Of a DNA stretch of 7,391 nt, positions 1-6,925 are shown in pieces. Made by a program: the position numbers and the translations under genes. Numbering within the stretch: the first letter of the stretch is position 1; the number at the start of each line of letters is the position of its first letter. The notes below the pieces were generated by a model. That model did no database searches, was not told where the DNA came from, and was given only the letters and a program-made list of their open reading frames with translations. This DNA is from Oscillospiraceae bacterium (GTDB taxonomy: Bacteria > Bacillota > Clostridia > Oscillospirales > Ruminococcaceae). The stretch spans positions 1-7,391 of the forward strand of contig JAGAKC010000199.1 in the NCBI GenBank assembly GCA_017848155.1, read 5' to 3'.

Positions 1-337
1 AAGCCTTTGTCTTAAGCTGCTTCGTGATCCTCGCCAACAGGTTCGTTGCCTGCTCCTGACCGAACGCCTTTTCAAGTATCTCACGGGCGTAATCAACACC
101 GCCCTCTGTAACTACCTTCTGTGTAAGACAAAGCTCATAGAACTCATTGAGGACCTCTTCCACCACCTCGATGGGCTGGTACTCAAGTCTGGCAAGCTCT
201 ACGGATACCGACTCGACCTCGTCATCGGCAAGGTGCTTGTATATGTGCGACGCATTCTCAGCGCCCATGGACGCCAGTACCAGCGCGATACGCTGCGCTG
301 CGGGCAATCCTTCCTGTGAGCTATCTCTTCTTGCCAT
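1..337 (-). CDS. fliG: Flagellar motor switch protein FliG, N-terminal part (cut by window edge)
   Basis: FliG forms the rotor ring on the cytoplasmic face of the MS ring. It transmits torque from the stators and takes part in rotation switching. Only the first 112 residues are present; the gene runs off the left edge. The visible part matches the FliG N-terminal domain: an AAQRIALVLASMG segment near residues 13-25, HIYKHLADDEVE near 31-42, EVLNEFYELC near 61-70 and GGVDYAREILEKAFG near 79-93. This domain binds the FliF C-terminal tail. The ATG at 337 is preceded by GGAGG seven or eight bases upstream. It begins 25 bp after the fliF stop, so the two genes are almost certainly co-transcribed, which fits their direct contact. 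The middle and C-terminal (torque-generating) domains cannot be assessed here. Identity is confident from motif order and context. Confidence 0.95.
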   Translation of the reverse strand, partial: MARRDSSQEGLPAAQRIALVLASMGAENASHIYKHLADDEVESVSVELARLEYQPIEVVEEVLNEFYELCLTQKVVTEGGVDYAREILEKAFGQEQATNLLARITKQLKTKA

Positions 338-362
338 TGCGTTTCCTCCGTTGGATATCCTT

Positions 363-2024
363 TTATTCTTCTCTCAGCATGTTCTTGATGATGGAAGCCA
401 CGATCTCGGGATTTGTCTTTGCGAACTCGCTGATCTCCCTCTTGAGTATCGTTTCTCTGGAGTCCTTGCCTGCTTCCTCGGTAAGACTTGCAATGTTGAA
501 GTCCACTTCCTCGGGCACGACAGGCTCCTGCGATGTGGCAGCAGCACTATACTGAGCATTGTTTGCGGCTGCAAGTGCAGCCTCCTGCTTGCGTCTTATC
601 TTCTTCTTTCTGGAGCTGCTCATGAACAGCGACAGTATCAGCAGCAGTATCAGCAGCACGCCGAGTCCTATCACAACGAACAGCAGCAGATCACGGTATG
701 TATCCACCTCGGAGGTGTATACGTTGACGCTTCCGTCGCCGCCGATGGAGGTGCCTGTATTGCTGCCCTTGAGAACGAACGGTGTGTTGTAAACGGACAC
801 GTTGTCAATTGTCGTTCCCGCAGCGTCTGCGACCATCTCCTCCAGCGCCTCACGGTCAGCCTCGGTCATGTTGGTCTGGTTTATCATAAGCGCTACGCTG
901 AGTCTTTCGATGTCGTAGCCGTCCTTGTTCAGCTCTGTGGTGATGTTGGTTATGCTGTACTGGATCTCGTCCTTTTCGTAGTAGTAATCCTGACCCTCTT
1001 CACCGCCGATGTACTCGGGGTAATCAGGGGAGTTGTCACCGTTGTTGGTAACGCCGACAAGACCGCCGTCAACGTCAAGGTTTCCGCCCTTTGCCACGTG
1101 ATCCTCGTGGTTCGCAACGCCTGTGTTTGTGCCGGGAACGGGAACGAACTCCTCGGAAACCACCTTCTTCTGGTCGTAGTCCAGGATAGCACTTACGTTG
1201 ATGGCATAGCCGTTCTCGCCGTAAGCCTTTGTCAGCATGTCGCTGAGGTCCTCGTACAGAAGCTCCTCATACTCCTTCTGGAATCTGAGCCTGCGCTCCG
1301 CAACGTCAATGCCCGAGGGGTCTATCTCCCCGACATTGTCGTCCTCGGGATCCACCCAGTAATATGTATTTCCTGCCGTATCCATGATGGACACGTTTTC
1401 CTTGAGCAGGTTCTCCGCACTTACGGTCACGGCACGGTAGATACCACGTACCTCCTCATTGGAGAGGGACGCACCGCTCTTGAGCGCGAGAATTACAGAA
1501 CAGCTGGACTCGCCCTTGCTGTCGATGATGACGTAGTCGGATGTTTCGGGAGTCGTGAGCGTAACAGTCGCCTTCTGCACCTTGTCAAGGCTTGCAAGAG
1601 AAGCGCCGATGCGTGTTTCCAGCTGCTGACGCTTTACCTCACGCTTGTCCGAATCGGTGGACCACAGGTCAACACCGTTGTTCCATATCTCGTAGTCTGT
1701 GGAGGATGTGGGGTAGCCCTGCATGTACATCTGCATACGCAGGTAGTCCACCTGATCCTCGGGAACTATGATGTCGCCGTCGTCCTCGATGGTGACATCG
1801 GTCACGCCAAGAGCCGTGATTGCAGCAGCGATCTGACCTGCCTCCTGCTCCTCGACGCCCGAAAACAGCACTGCCTTTCCTTTCTGGTTAAGGATTATCA
1901 CCAGTACTATTATAATTGCGATCACCGCTATCGGAACAGTTATCAGCAGCACCTGTGCAACCTTTGTAAGTCCGCTGAACTTTTCCTTGACGGTAGTCAC
2001 GGTATTTTTTATCTTTTCATTCAT
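363..2024 (-). CDS. fliF: Flagellar MS-ring protein FliF
   Basis: FliF assembles into the MS ring in the cytoplasmic membrane, the base on which the rod, the export gate and the FliG rotor are built. The 553-residue product has the usual family length. Visible layout: a short cytoplasmic N-terminus, a transmembrane helix at about residues 24-45, the YscJ/FliF ring-building region at about 48-215 (including an RQQLETRIGASLASLDKVQKA-like stretch near 132-152), and a second extracytoplasmic part rich in Gly, Asp and Asn at about 290-345. A second transmembrane helix lies at about 444-468, followed by a basic stop-transfer cluster (SSRKKKIRRK). The last 50 residues carry the acidic and helical FliG-binding tail (ETILKREISEFAKTNPEIV near 524-542). 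The ATG at 2024 has GGAGGT nine bases upstream. It lies 41 bp downstream of fliE and 25 bp upstream of fliG. Nothing suggests truncation or loss of function. Confidence 0.97.
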   Translation of the reverse strand: MNEKIKNTVTTVKEKFSGLTKVAQVLLITVPIAVIAIIIVLVIILNQKGKAVLFSGVEEQEAGQIAAAITALGVTDVTIEDDGDIIVPEDQVDYLRMQMYMQGYPTSSTDYEIWNNGVDLWSTDSDKREVKRQQLETRIGASLASLDKVQKATVTLTTPETSDYVIIDSKGESSCSVILALKSGASLSNEEVRGIYRAVTVSAENLLKENVSIMDTAGNTYYWVDPEDDNVGEIDPSGIDVAERRLRFQKEYEELLYEDLSDMLTKAYGENGYAINVSAILDYDQKKVVSEEFVPVPGTNTGVANHEDHVAKGGNLDVDGGLVGVTNNGDNSPDYPEYIGGEEGQDYYYEKDEIQYSITNITTELNKDGYDIERLSVALMINQTNMTEADREALEEMVADAAGTTIDNVSVYNTPFVLKGSNTGTSIGGDGSVNVYTSEVDTYRDLLLFVVIGLGVLLILLLILSLFMSSSRKKKIRRKQEAALAAANNAQYSAAATSQEPVVPEEVDFNIASLTEEAGKDSRETILKREISEFAKTNPEIVASIIKNMLREE

Positions 2025-2065
2025 TAAAAAGTGACCTCCGGAGTAATTGCGCTTTTACGCAGTGA

Positions 2066-2389
2066 TTACACCTGCATATTGATTATCGAATTGTAGGCGC
2101 TGAGAACTTCATTCTTTACCGTTACGAGCAGATCCACTGCAACAGACGCTTTCTGTATGTTTGCCTCGACCTGTGCGAGATCGTCGATATTGCCGAGCAT
2201 AAGGTCGATAGCGTCACGGTCTACCTGCTCATTCGTTTCGATAACGTTGTTTACCATTCCCCTGAAAATATCGAGGAAGGACGCATCCTCAGTATTTATC
2301 GCTGCGATCTGCTTTTCGCCTGCATTCATGGAGGTCATCTTCTCCATCGGCGACATCACATTGAGCATTGCGATAGGTGTCATTTCCAT
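2066..2389 (-). CDS. fliE: Flagellar hook-basal body complex protein FliE
   Basis: FliE is the small adaptor between the MS ring and the proximal rod, and one of the first substrates of the flagellar type III export gate. The product has 107 residues, normal for the family. The N-terminal third is low in complexity and Met-rich, as is common. The conserved part is the C-terminal helical region: FLDIFRGMVNNVIETNEQVD near residues 38-57, then IQKASVAVDLLVTVKNEVLSAYNSIINMQV at the end, including the family's typical MQV terminus. The ATG at 2389 is chosen because an AGGAAAGG ribosome-binding site lies about nine bases upstream; the ATG at 2383, two codons in, is an alternative start. This site is weaker than its neighbours' GGAGG sites. 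The gene begins 27 bp after flgC and ends 41 bp before fliF. Export is by the flagellar apparatus, so the lack of a signal peptide is expected. Confidence 0.93.
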   Translation of the reverse strand: MEMTPIAMLNVMSPMEKMTSMNAGEKQIAAINTEDASFLDIFRGMVNNVIETNEQVDRDAIDLMLGNIDDLAQVEANIQKASVAVDLLVTVKNEVLSAYNSIINMQV

Positions 2390-2416
2390 TTCTATCTATC
2401 CTTTCCTGTCAGATCA

Positions 2417-2875
2417 TCAGCCCTTGCCGATGTTCAGCGCCTTCTGCGCCATGGACTTTACCACCTCGAACACTGCGAGGTTCGCATCGTACATATTGGA
2501 CGCTTCGATAGCGTCAAGCTGTTCAACCGCCACATCGACGTTGGATTCGTAAACGTATCCCATCTCGTCTGCAAGCGGATGCGTCGGGTCGTATACAGGC
2601 TCTGAAGGAGTTTCGTCCTCCACCACCTCACGCACCTCCACACCACGGTATTTTATGTACCTGTGGAAGTGAGCCTCACCCGTGCCGAGCTTCGTGCGGA
2701 GTATGCCCTTGAAGGTCTTGTCCTCACCGAATACCACCATCTGACGCTTGTATGCGTCCTCCTCCCTGGTGGCAACGTTATCGGCATTCGCAACGTTCTG
2801 CGAGATTATATCAAGTCTTAACCTCTCCGCAGTCATACCCGAGAGAGGAATGTTGAGCGAGCTTAAAAATGCCAT
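2417..2875 (-). CDS. flgC: Flagellar proximal rod protein FlgC
   Basis: FlgC is a subunit of the proximal rod, the drive shaft that crosses the cell envelope. It is exported by the flagellar type III system. The 152-residue product matches the family over its full length. It has the N-terminal rod motif (LDIISQNVANADN near 21-33), GVEVREVVEDETPSEPVYDP near 78-97 with HPLADEMGYV after it, the NVDVAVEQLDAIEAS segment near 112-126, and a C-terminal helix with the NMYDANLAVFE pattern near 127-137. The N- and C-terminal helices form the coiled-coil core in rod proteins. The ATG at 2875 is set by a GGAGGG ribosome-binding site at 2883-2888, which sits directly after the flgB stop, 14 bp upstream. 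That spacing suggests the two rod subunits are made together. Confidence 0.96.
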   Translation of the reverse strand: MAFLSSLNIPLSGMTAERLRLDIISQNVANADNVATREEDAYKRQMVVFGEDKTFKGILRTKLGTGEAHFHRYIKYRGVEVREVVEDETPSEPVYDPTHPLADEMGYVYESNVDVAVEQLDAIEASNMYDANLAVFEVVKSMAQKALNIGKG

Positions 2876-2889
2876 ATGTCAGCCCTCCG

Positions 2890-3255
2890 TTACTTTGTGG
2901 TCATGGCGCTTCTCATACGGGTGAAGTTGCCGTTCATCGAGTCGATAAGCGCATCGTACTGCAGCTGGGTCTTTGCAAGCTCCGCCTGCTGCGTGTCGTT
3001 GTCCACGTTATTGCGGTCAGCCTGATCTCTTGTTATGTAGTCCGTGACCACGCACTGGGAGAGATTCAGCTCCTGCTTTATAGTGCCGTTCTGACGAAGC
3101 TTTTCCTTAAGCACTCCGCCGAACTCAAGATATTTACAGTTATACTCAGGCGTATCCGCATTAGCGATATTCTGTGCGATTATCTGCTGCTTGTTCCAGA
3201 GTACGGACATGCCCTGCTCGATTATGCGGAACGCAGTGGTATCAAAAAGTGCCAT
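2890..3255 (-). CDS. flgB: Flagellar proximal rod protein FlgB
   Basis: FlgB is the proximal rod subunit closest to the cell membrane and is thought to contact FliE. The 121-residue product is within the family range. It has the rod motif NKQQIIAQNIANADTPEY at about residues 21-38, the NNVDND element at 82-87 and a C-terminal helix (AELAKTQLQYDALIDSMNG) typical of FlgB. The ATG at 3255 is preceded by GAAGAAGGGG, whose AAGGGG core lies about six bases upstream. It is the first gene of the flagellar cluster seen here. Everything upstream for 405 bp is non-coding and contains a promoter, so flgB is probably the promoter-proximal gene of a flgB-flgC-fliE-fliF-fliG transcript. No signal peptide is present, in keeping with type III export. 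Confidence 0.95.
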   Translation of the reverse strand: MALFDTTAFRIIEQGMSVLWNKQQIIAQNIANADTPEYNCKYLEFGGVLKEKLRQNGTIKQELNLSQCVVTDYITRDQADRNNVDNDTQQAELAKTQLQYDALIDSMNGNFTRMRSAMTTK

Positions 3256-3373
3256 ATAATTCCCCTTCTTCTATAATGCAGACATTTCCACGAAGAAACA
3301 TATCTTCCATATCGTGTCTGATGCGCCAGATACAGTAAAAAAATTACATTTTCACATGGCTATTCGTATTATA

Positions 3374-3402
3374 ATTATACACCATTTAAACTGATATTGC
3401 AA
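3374..3402 (-). promoter_or_regulatory. Predicted housekeeping (sigma-A type) promoter of the flagellar operon
   Basis: The minus strand reads TTGCAA (3402-3397), a 17-base spacer, then a perfect TATAAT (3379-3374). The -35 box differs from TTGACA at two positions. Just upstream lies a run of A and T bases (about 3403-3416) that could act as an UP element. Start of transcription would fall near 3367, giving a leader of about 110 nt before the flgB ATG. A second TATAAT overlaps downstream (about 3368-3373), but no matching -35 box was found for it. Assignment is by sequence match only. Confidence 0.75.
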
Positions 3403-3433
3403 CTTTTTTTTGAAAAAACCCACGCAGACCATT

Positions 3434-3457
3434 CCAAAATTTTATTAAAAATTTCGG
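3434..3457 (-). repeat. AT-rich inverted repeat upstream of the flagellar promoter
   Basis: On the minus strand the 10-base arms CCGAAATTTT and AAAATTTTGG flank a TAAT loop and can form ten pairs including one G-U. It lies about 30 bp upstream of the -35 box and has no T-run after it, so it is not a typical terminator. It may be a protein-binding site or chance structure in AT-rich DNA. Confidence 0.4.
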
Positions 3458-3500
3458 ATATTTATTACAATTTGCACAGCTAATTTCAAGATAATGGAAT

Positions 3501-3538
3501 AAAAAACGGCATTTCTGTGCACACTGCACAAAACCGCC
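3501..3538 (-). terminator. Second rho-independent terminator-like hairpin (distal)
   Basis: On the minus strand an imperfect stem begins with GGCGGTTTTGTGCA and closes with TGCACAGAAATGCCG around a GTG loop, followed by six T's. One mismatch and a few G-U pairs interrupt it. It lies about 50 bp downstream of the first terminator and shares the TGCCGTTTTTT ending with it, so it may act as a backup stop or belong to a separate short transcript. Confidence 0.65.
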
Positions 3539-3584
3539 AAACCAATTTCTACACTCCGATCAGGTCACCACTCCGCCAAAACAG

Positions 3585-3617
3585 AAAAAACGGCATCTGC
3601 ACGATCGCAGACACCGT
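3585..3617 (-). terminator. Rho-independent terminator of the GntR-ABC operon (proximal)
   Basis: On the minus strand ACGGTGTCTGC and GCAGATGCCGT form an 11-bp stem (two G-U pairs) around a six-base GATCGT loop, followed directly by six T's. It begins 44 bp after the stop codon of the membrane protein gene, the expected place for the end of this operon. This is the better formed of the two hairpins here. Confidence 0.85.
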
Positions 3618-3660
3618 TCTTTCCGTTACAAATATGAGGGGAAATGAGGTCTATCGTATA

Positions 3661-6051
3661 TCATCCGCCTGTTTCAAGAGGTATCACCTTATTGAACTCG
3701 GCGTACATCTCCTCTGCCACTGCGAAATCCTGCGGAGCGACATAAAGGGTCAGTATATCGTTGTATTTCATCGAGAACTCCATTACGGTGCCCTCATGCA
3801 GCAATGTAAGCTCATAGTAATCGCCCTCTGCACTGTCAGGCGGTATCATGGTGCCTGCGCCCGAAAACAGCTTTTCCGTCCTTTCATCGCCACGGGGGAT
3901 GATAACGCAGCCGTAGTCCCTCACCGCCGCCTCGTTCATTGCGGCGATGATATCGCTCTGTCCATCGGTATACTCGTCCTCATACACGATCTCTGGAGCA
4001 TAGAACATATCGCCACGCATATAGTCATAGTATTCCTGCACGGTAAAGGTAGTATCACCGCTCTTGTAGAACGCAAACACAGGGTCCTGTCCGACCACCT
4101 TGCTGTTGCCCGTGCGTGAGCCTTTCGTAAGGATGACCGTGCGGAAATCCTCAAGGTGCATCGTGGAGAGGTCAGCTCCGCTCTCGCCCTCAAGCAGGGC
4201 AAGCGTGTTCACACACCACGGGTACAGGGTCATGCGCCAGGTATATGTTTCAATTACCTCAGGCTCGTCGTGCGCCACATTCATGCAGTCAAGCTTTACC
4301 GACACCTTTAAGCTGCCCTGCTTGCCGAAAAGCTTGTCATAGTCCACAAGCTCCGCGTCCTTGCGGTACGCCTCACGCAGCTGCTCGCCAGTGATATCCA
4401 CGTCATAGAGCCTGCTGTCATACTCACGCCTTACTGAGGTGATACGGTCTATCCGGTCAAGCTCCGCTTCGTATTCGTTGTAGAATGCCTCGGGAGATAC
4501 CAGCATACGGACATACTTCTCATGCTGCTCCTGCGTTACGCAGTATCTTCTTGTGGAGCTCGTGCCGTCGCTCAGAGTGTAGTACAGGTTGATGTAATAA
4601 TTATTCTCATAGCACCTCGGGCTGTTCAGAATATCACGGTGCACCTGTGTGACCACTTCGATATTCTCCTTTTCGCAGACCGTTCCCATGTGATTTTCCG
4701 TCCACGCAAAGGAGGTATTCACAAGAAATTCCACACTCGCTACCCCGTCGGCAGCCGGCACTCTGTCCCACATGCCTATACCGCCTGCGAGGAATATACC
4801 GATGCACAGCACCAGACTTCCGCCGAGTGCAGCAAGATACTTTACGCAGGTAAGCCAGAACTTTTTAAAGCCCTTGCCGCTGATAAGCTCCATCACCACG
4901 TATACGACGAAGGTGACGATGACCATTGCGACGACCGTGCCCTGCGATGTGTCCTGATAACCGCCGAACACATTGTCATACGTGCCGAAAACAGACGGCA
5001 GGATAAATATCGAGAACACCGTAACTATCGCAAATATCACCAGCGCAGGAAGTGCGGTCCTAACTCCGCGGAATACGAACGGCGAGCCTACACGCTCCGC
5101 ACGTCTGTACCTGATGATGAGAAAGGCACCCGCAAAAAGCAGCAGCACTATCACCAGCGCAGGAACGAAGATACCTGCACGGAAAAGGGGAGTCTGCACG
5201 CTGTTATTGTAATACCTGCCGTACAGGAAGTACATCAGCGTCGTCCACAGCATACCAAGCGGCGAGGACACCGCCATCGTATCGGTGATGTTCGTGTTTC
5301 CGTCAAGACCTGACGACGAAAAGCCGTAGGAGCCTGATATCATAAGCAGCATGCACATGCCGTGAATAAGCGTCACCGCAAGCGACATGGCAAACGGGTA
5401 TATCCTCGCTTCAGCCGCACGACCGCACAGCGACATAACGAAAAGCGACGACGCAATGAACATCACGCACACGAAGAAGCCCGTCCACATGAGCTGCGGA
5501 CCTATCACCGTGAAGAGCGACGCAGTATGCTCGCTGCCCTCAAGCGCTGCGAAGTCCACCATATTATACAGCACCGTGGAGATGATTATAGCGATAAGAT
5601 GCGGCAGCAGTACTCCCGTAAAGGTAGCAAGCAGGTCGCCGAAGAATCTTGTATCCCCCGATATCGGCAGGGAATAATCCATATCCACGACATTTTTCCT
5701 GTACAGCCAGCGGAAGCTCTTTGCCGTTATAAGATAGCTCATAAAGAACATCGCCGCCATCATAAGGAATCCCACGAATATCGAGGACTGGAATATATCG
5801 CTCAGCGTATCCACCGAATCAAGAGCGCCGTACCTCTGCGACGGCGGAAGCGACTGACGGTAAAGGTACGCATTGGTATAGGCGAGCATCGAGCCGCTGA
5901 TAAAGGGATATGACAGCAGCGCAAAGATGGAATTGAGTATCATCATCGTGCGCAGGCTCTTAAGCTTGTGAAGATAATACGCACCGAATTTTGAGAAATT
6001 GACCGTGACCGCCTTAGTCACTTTTTTATCTGTCGAGCTTTGAGCTGTCAT
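3661..6051 (-). CDS. ABC-2 type transporter membrane protein with large C-terminal extracytoplasmic domain
   Basis: This is the membrane partner of the ATPase encoded just upstream. The product has 796 residues. I see about nine hydrophobic helices, near residues 36-58, 90-112, 141-163, 186-208, 217-240, 294-314, 333-352, 373-392 and 405-426. Basic loops (for example KSFRWLYRK, IIRYRRAER, GKGFKKF) place the N-terminus inside and everything after about residue 427 outside. The segment at 262-278 is less hydrophobic and may be a re-entrant loop. The C-terminal domain of about 370 residues is soluble in character, rich in Tyr, Asp and Glu, and has six Cys. From memory, permeases of YtrC/YtrD-like cassettes can carry a C-terminal domain of unknown function (possibly DUF6449); I cannot confirm that here. 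Start choice: the ATG at 6051 has GGAGGT eight bases upstream, inside the ATPase gene. The frame stays open 35 codons further up, but that stretch is basic, unlike a membrane protein N-terminus, and overlaps the ATPase gene more deeply. The overlap is 26 bp, suggesting coupled translation. Substrate unknown. Confidence 0.85.
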   Translation of the reverse strand: MTAQSSTDKKVTKAVTVNFSKFGAYYLHKLKSLRTMMILNSIFALLSYPFISGSMLAYTNAYLYRQSLPPSQRYGALDSVDTLSDIFQSSIFVGFLMMAAMFFMSYLITAKSFRWLYRKNVVDMDYSLPISGDTRFFGDLLATFTGVLLPHLIAIIISTVLYNMVDFAALEGSEHTASLFTVIGPQLMWTGFFVCVMFIASSLFVMSLCGRAAEARIYPFAMSLAVTLIHGMCMLLMISGSYGFSSSGLDGNTNITDTMAVSSPLGMLWTTLMYFLYGRYYNNSVQTPLFRAGIFVPALVIVLLLFAGAFLIIRYRRAERVGSPFVFRGVRTALPALVIFAIVTVFSIFILPSVFGTYDNVFGGYQDTSQGTVVAMVIVTFVVYVVMELISGKGFKKFWLTCVKYLAALGGSLVLCIGIFLAGGIGMWDRVPAADGVASVEFLVNTSFAWTENHMGTVCEKENIEVVTQVHRDILNSPRCYENNYYINLYYTLSDGTSSTRRYCVTQEQHEKYVRMLVSPEAFYNEYEAELDRIDRITSVRREYDSRLYDVDITGEQLREAYRKDAELVDYDKLFGKQGSLKVSVKLDCMNVAHDEPEVIETYTWRMTLYPWCVNTLALLEGESGADLSTMHLEDFRTVILTKGSRTGNSKVVGQDPVFAFYKSGDTTFTVQEYYDYMRGDMFYAPEIVYEDEYTDGQSDIIAAMNEAAVRDYGCVIIPRGDERTEKLFSGAGTMIPPDSAEGDYYELTLLHEGTVMEFSMKYNDILTLYVAPQDFAVAEEMYAEFNKVIPLETGG

Positions 6052-6925
6052 AGCCACGCACCTCCATTTCATATACGAATATCTCTTCAAGGCTAAGCGG
6101 CACCTCATCGTACAGCTTCGGCGAGAATACCTCGATACCGCTGCGGATAGCTTCACGGTCGCCCTTTGCGATGATGTGCGTCACGCTGCCCGTCGTTTCG
6201 ATGTGAAGCACCTCAAAGCCGCTGAAGTTCTCCTTTGAAACAGGACGGTCAAAGGCGGTCTGTATCTTCACGACGCTGCCCTTTACATTGTCAAGCTCTC
6301 TGTCGAATACTACCTTTCCCGCATGCAGAAGTCCCACACGGTCGCAGAATTCGTCTATCTCACCGAGATTATGCGAGGAGAATATGACCGTAAGGCTGTT
6401 GTCCAGCATCGCATCTATAAGCATCTGCTTTACGATTATGCGCATCGTGGGGTCAAGACCGTCAAACGCCTCGTCAAGAAACAGATACGGCGTTTTGCAG
6501 GCTATTCCGCAGATAACGGCAGCCTGACGCTTCATGCCCTTTGAAAATGTATTCAGCTTCTTTTTCAGCGGAAGCTCCACCGCCGCATGAAGCTTATTGA
6601 AAAGCTCATCGGAAAAGCTGTTGTAGAAGCGCTTGTAGTATGCCCTCATATCCGCTAGGGTCATCTCGTTGAACTGTATCGTTTCATCGTTTATGAAGAA
6701 AACACGCTCCTTTACCGGCACATTGTCGTATACAGGCTGCCCGTCGATGAGCACCTCGCCCGAGCAGGGTCTGTAGATGCCCGAAAGCAGCCGCAGCAGC
6801 GTGGATTTACCTGCGCCGTTTGAGCCGAGCAGACCGTAGGCGCAGCCCTCGGGAATCGTGATGCTTACGCCGTCCAGAGCATTTTTGTCATCGAAACGCA
6901 TCACTGCGTCCTTTATCTCTATCAT
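6026..6925 (-). CDS. ABC transporter ATP-binding protein (YtrB/CcmA-like)
   Basis: This cytoplasmic ATPase should power the membrane protein encoded next. The product has 299 residues. Walker A is GSNGAGKST (34-42), the signature motif is the variant FSKGMKRQ (127-134), Walker B and D-loop are YLFLDEAFDGLD (147-158), and the switch His is H185 in SSHNLGEID. All catalytic residues are present. The Q-loop region reads FFINDE (76-81), with no obvious Gln. The signature has Lys where most exporters have Gly (LSGGQ). Both are, from memory, also seen in GntR-linked ATPases of the YtrB kind. About 80 residues follow the nucleotide-binding core (from about 220), probably a small regulatory or partner-contact domain. 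The ATG at 6925 overlaps the TGA of the GntR gene (ATGA), and the tail of that gene supplies the GGGGGAGAGG ribosome-binding site. The family is clear; the substrate is not. Confidence 0.93.
   Translation of the reverse strand: MIEIKDAVMRFDDKNALDGVSITIPEGCAYGLLGSNGAGKSTLLRLLSGIYRPCSGEVLIDGQPVYDNVPVKERVFFINDETIQFNEMTLADMRAYYKRFYNSFSDELFNKLHAAVELPLKKKLNTFSKGMKRQAAVICGIACKTPYLFLDEAFDGLDPTMRIIVKQMLIDAMLDNSLTVIFSSHNLGEIDEFCDRVGLLHAGKVVFDRELDNVKGSVVKIQTAFDRPVSKENFSGFEVLHIETTGSVTHIIAKGDREAIRSGIEVFSPKLYDEVPLSLEEIFVYEMEVRGYDSSKLDR
6049..6065 (-). promoter_or_regulatory. Ribosome-binding site that fixes the start of the ABC membrane protein
   Basis: GGAGGT at 6065-6060 lies eight bases before ATG 6051-6049, inside the last codons of the ATPase gene. 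It decides for the 796-residue form over the longer open frame that begins at 6156. Confidence 0.85.

Larger units (their letters stand above)
3256..3660 (-). other. 405-bp intergenic region between the ABC operon and the flagellar operon
   Basis: This is the only long gene-free stretch in the window, clearly more AT-rich than its surroundings. In transcription order on the minus strand it holds: a terminator hairpin (3585-3617), a second terminator-like hairpin (3501-3538) sharing short repeats with the first, an AT-rich inverted repeat (3434-3457), an A/T-run segment (about 3403-3416), a near-consensus promoter (3374-3402), and a leader of about 110 nt that ends at flgB. I found no convincing gene, tRNA or known riboswitch motif here on either strand. 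Confidence 0.8.

Noticed and set aside
147..2027. A 626-codon open frame on the plus strand opposite fliF and the start of fliG
   Set aside because: It lies in exact codon register against fliF, where stops would need TTA, CTA or TCA codons in fliF; these are avoided in this codon usage, so the frame stays open. Its product has no recognisable domain, and fliF on the other strand is unmistakable.
2025..2065. Small hairpin (TGCG/CGCA) and CTCCGGAG palindrome in the fliE-fliF gap
   Set aside because: The stem has only four pairs and no T-run. The palindrome arises from the fliF ribosome-binding site and cannot form a loop.
3242..3310. A 22-codon open frame in the flgB leader (begins MEDMF, overlaps the flgB start)
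   Set aside because: It has no ribosome-binding site and overlaps flgB in another frame. A leader peptide is possible, but nothing supports it.
3256..3367. Cyclic di-GMP riboswitch in the flagellar leader
   Set aside because: Such a riboswitch is known upstream of flgB in Clostridioides difficile, so I looked for it. The leader is short and AT-rich and lacks the conserved GACGCAAAGC-like core and tetraloop-receptor pattern.
3460..3489. A second promoter (TTGAAA at 3489-3484 with TAATAA 16 bases downstream, minus strand)
   Set aside because: The -10 match is poor and the region is AT-rich, so chance matches are expected; the 3374-3402 promoter is far better.
3517..5913. Several plus-strand open frames (3517-4119, 4522-5313, 5362-5913)
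   Set aside because: They are in the same antisense codon register to the ABC membrane protein gene and give His-, Arg- and Lys-rich or odd compositions without domains. They are shadows of the real gene.
6052..6156. Upstream 35-codon extension of the membrane protein to an ATG at 6156
   Set aside because: The extension is basic and unlike a membrane protein N-terminus, overlaps the ATPase by about 130 bp, and is out-competed by ATG 6051 with a perfect GGAGGT site.
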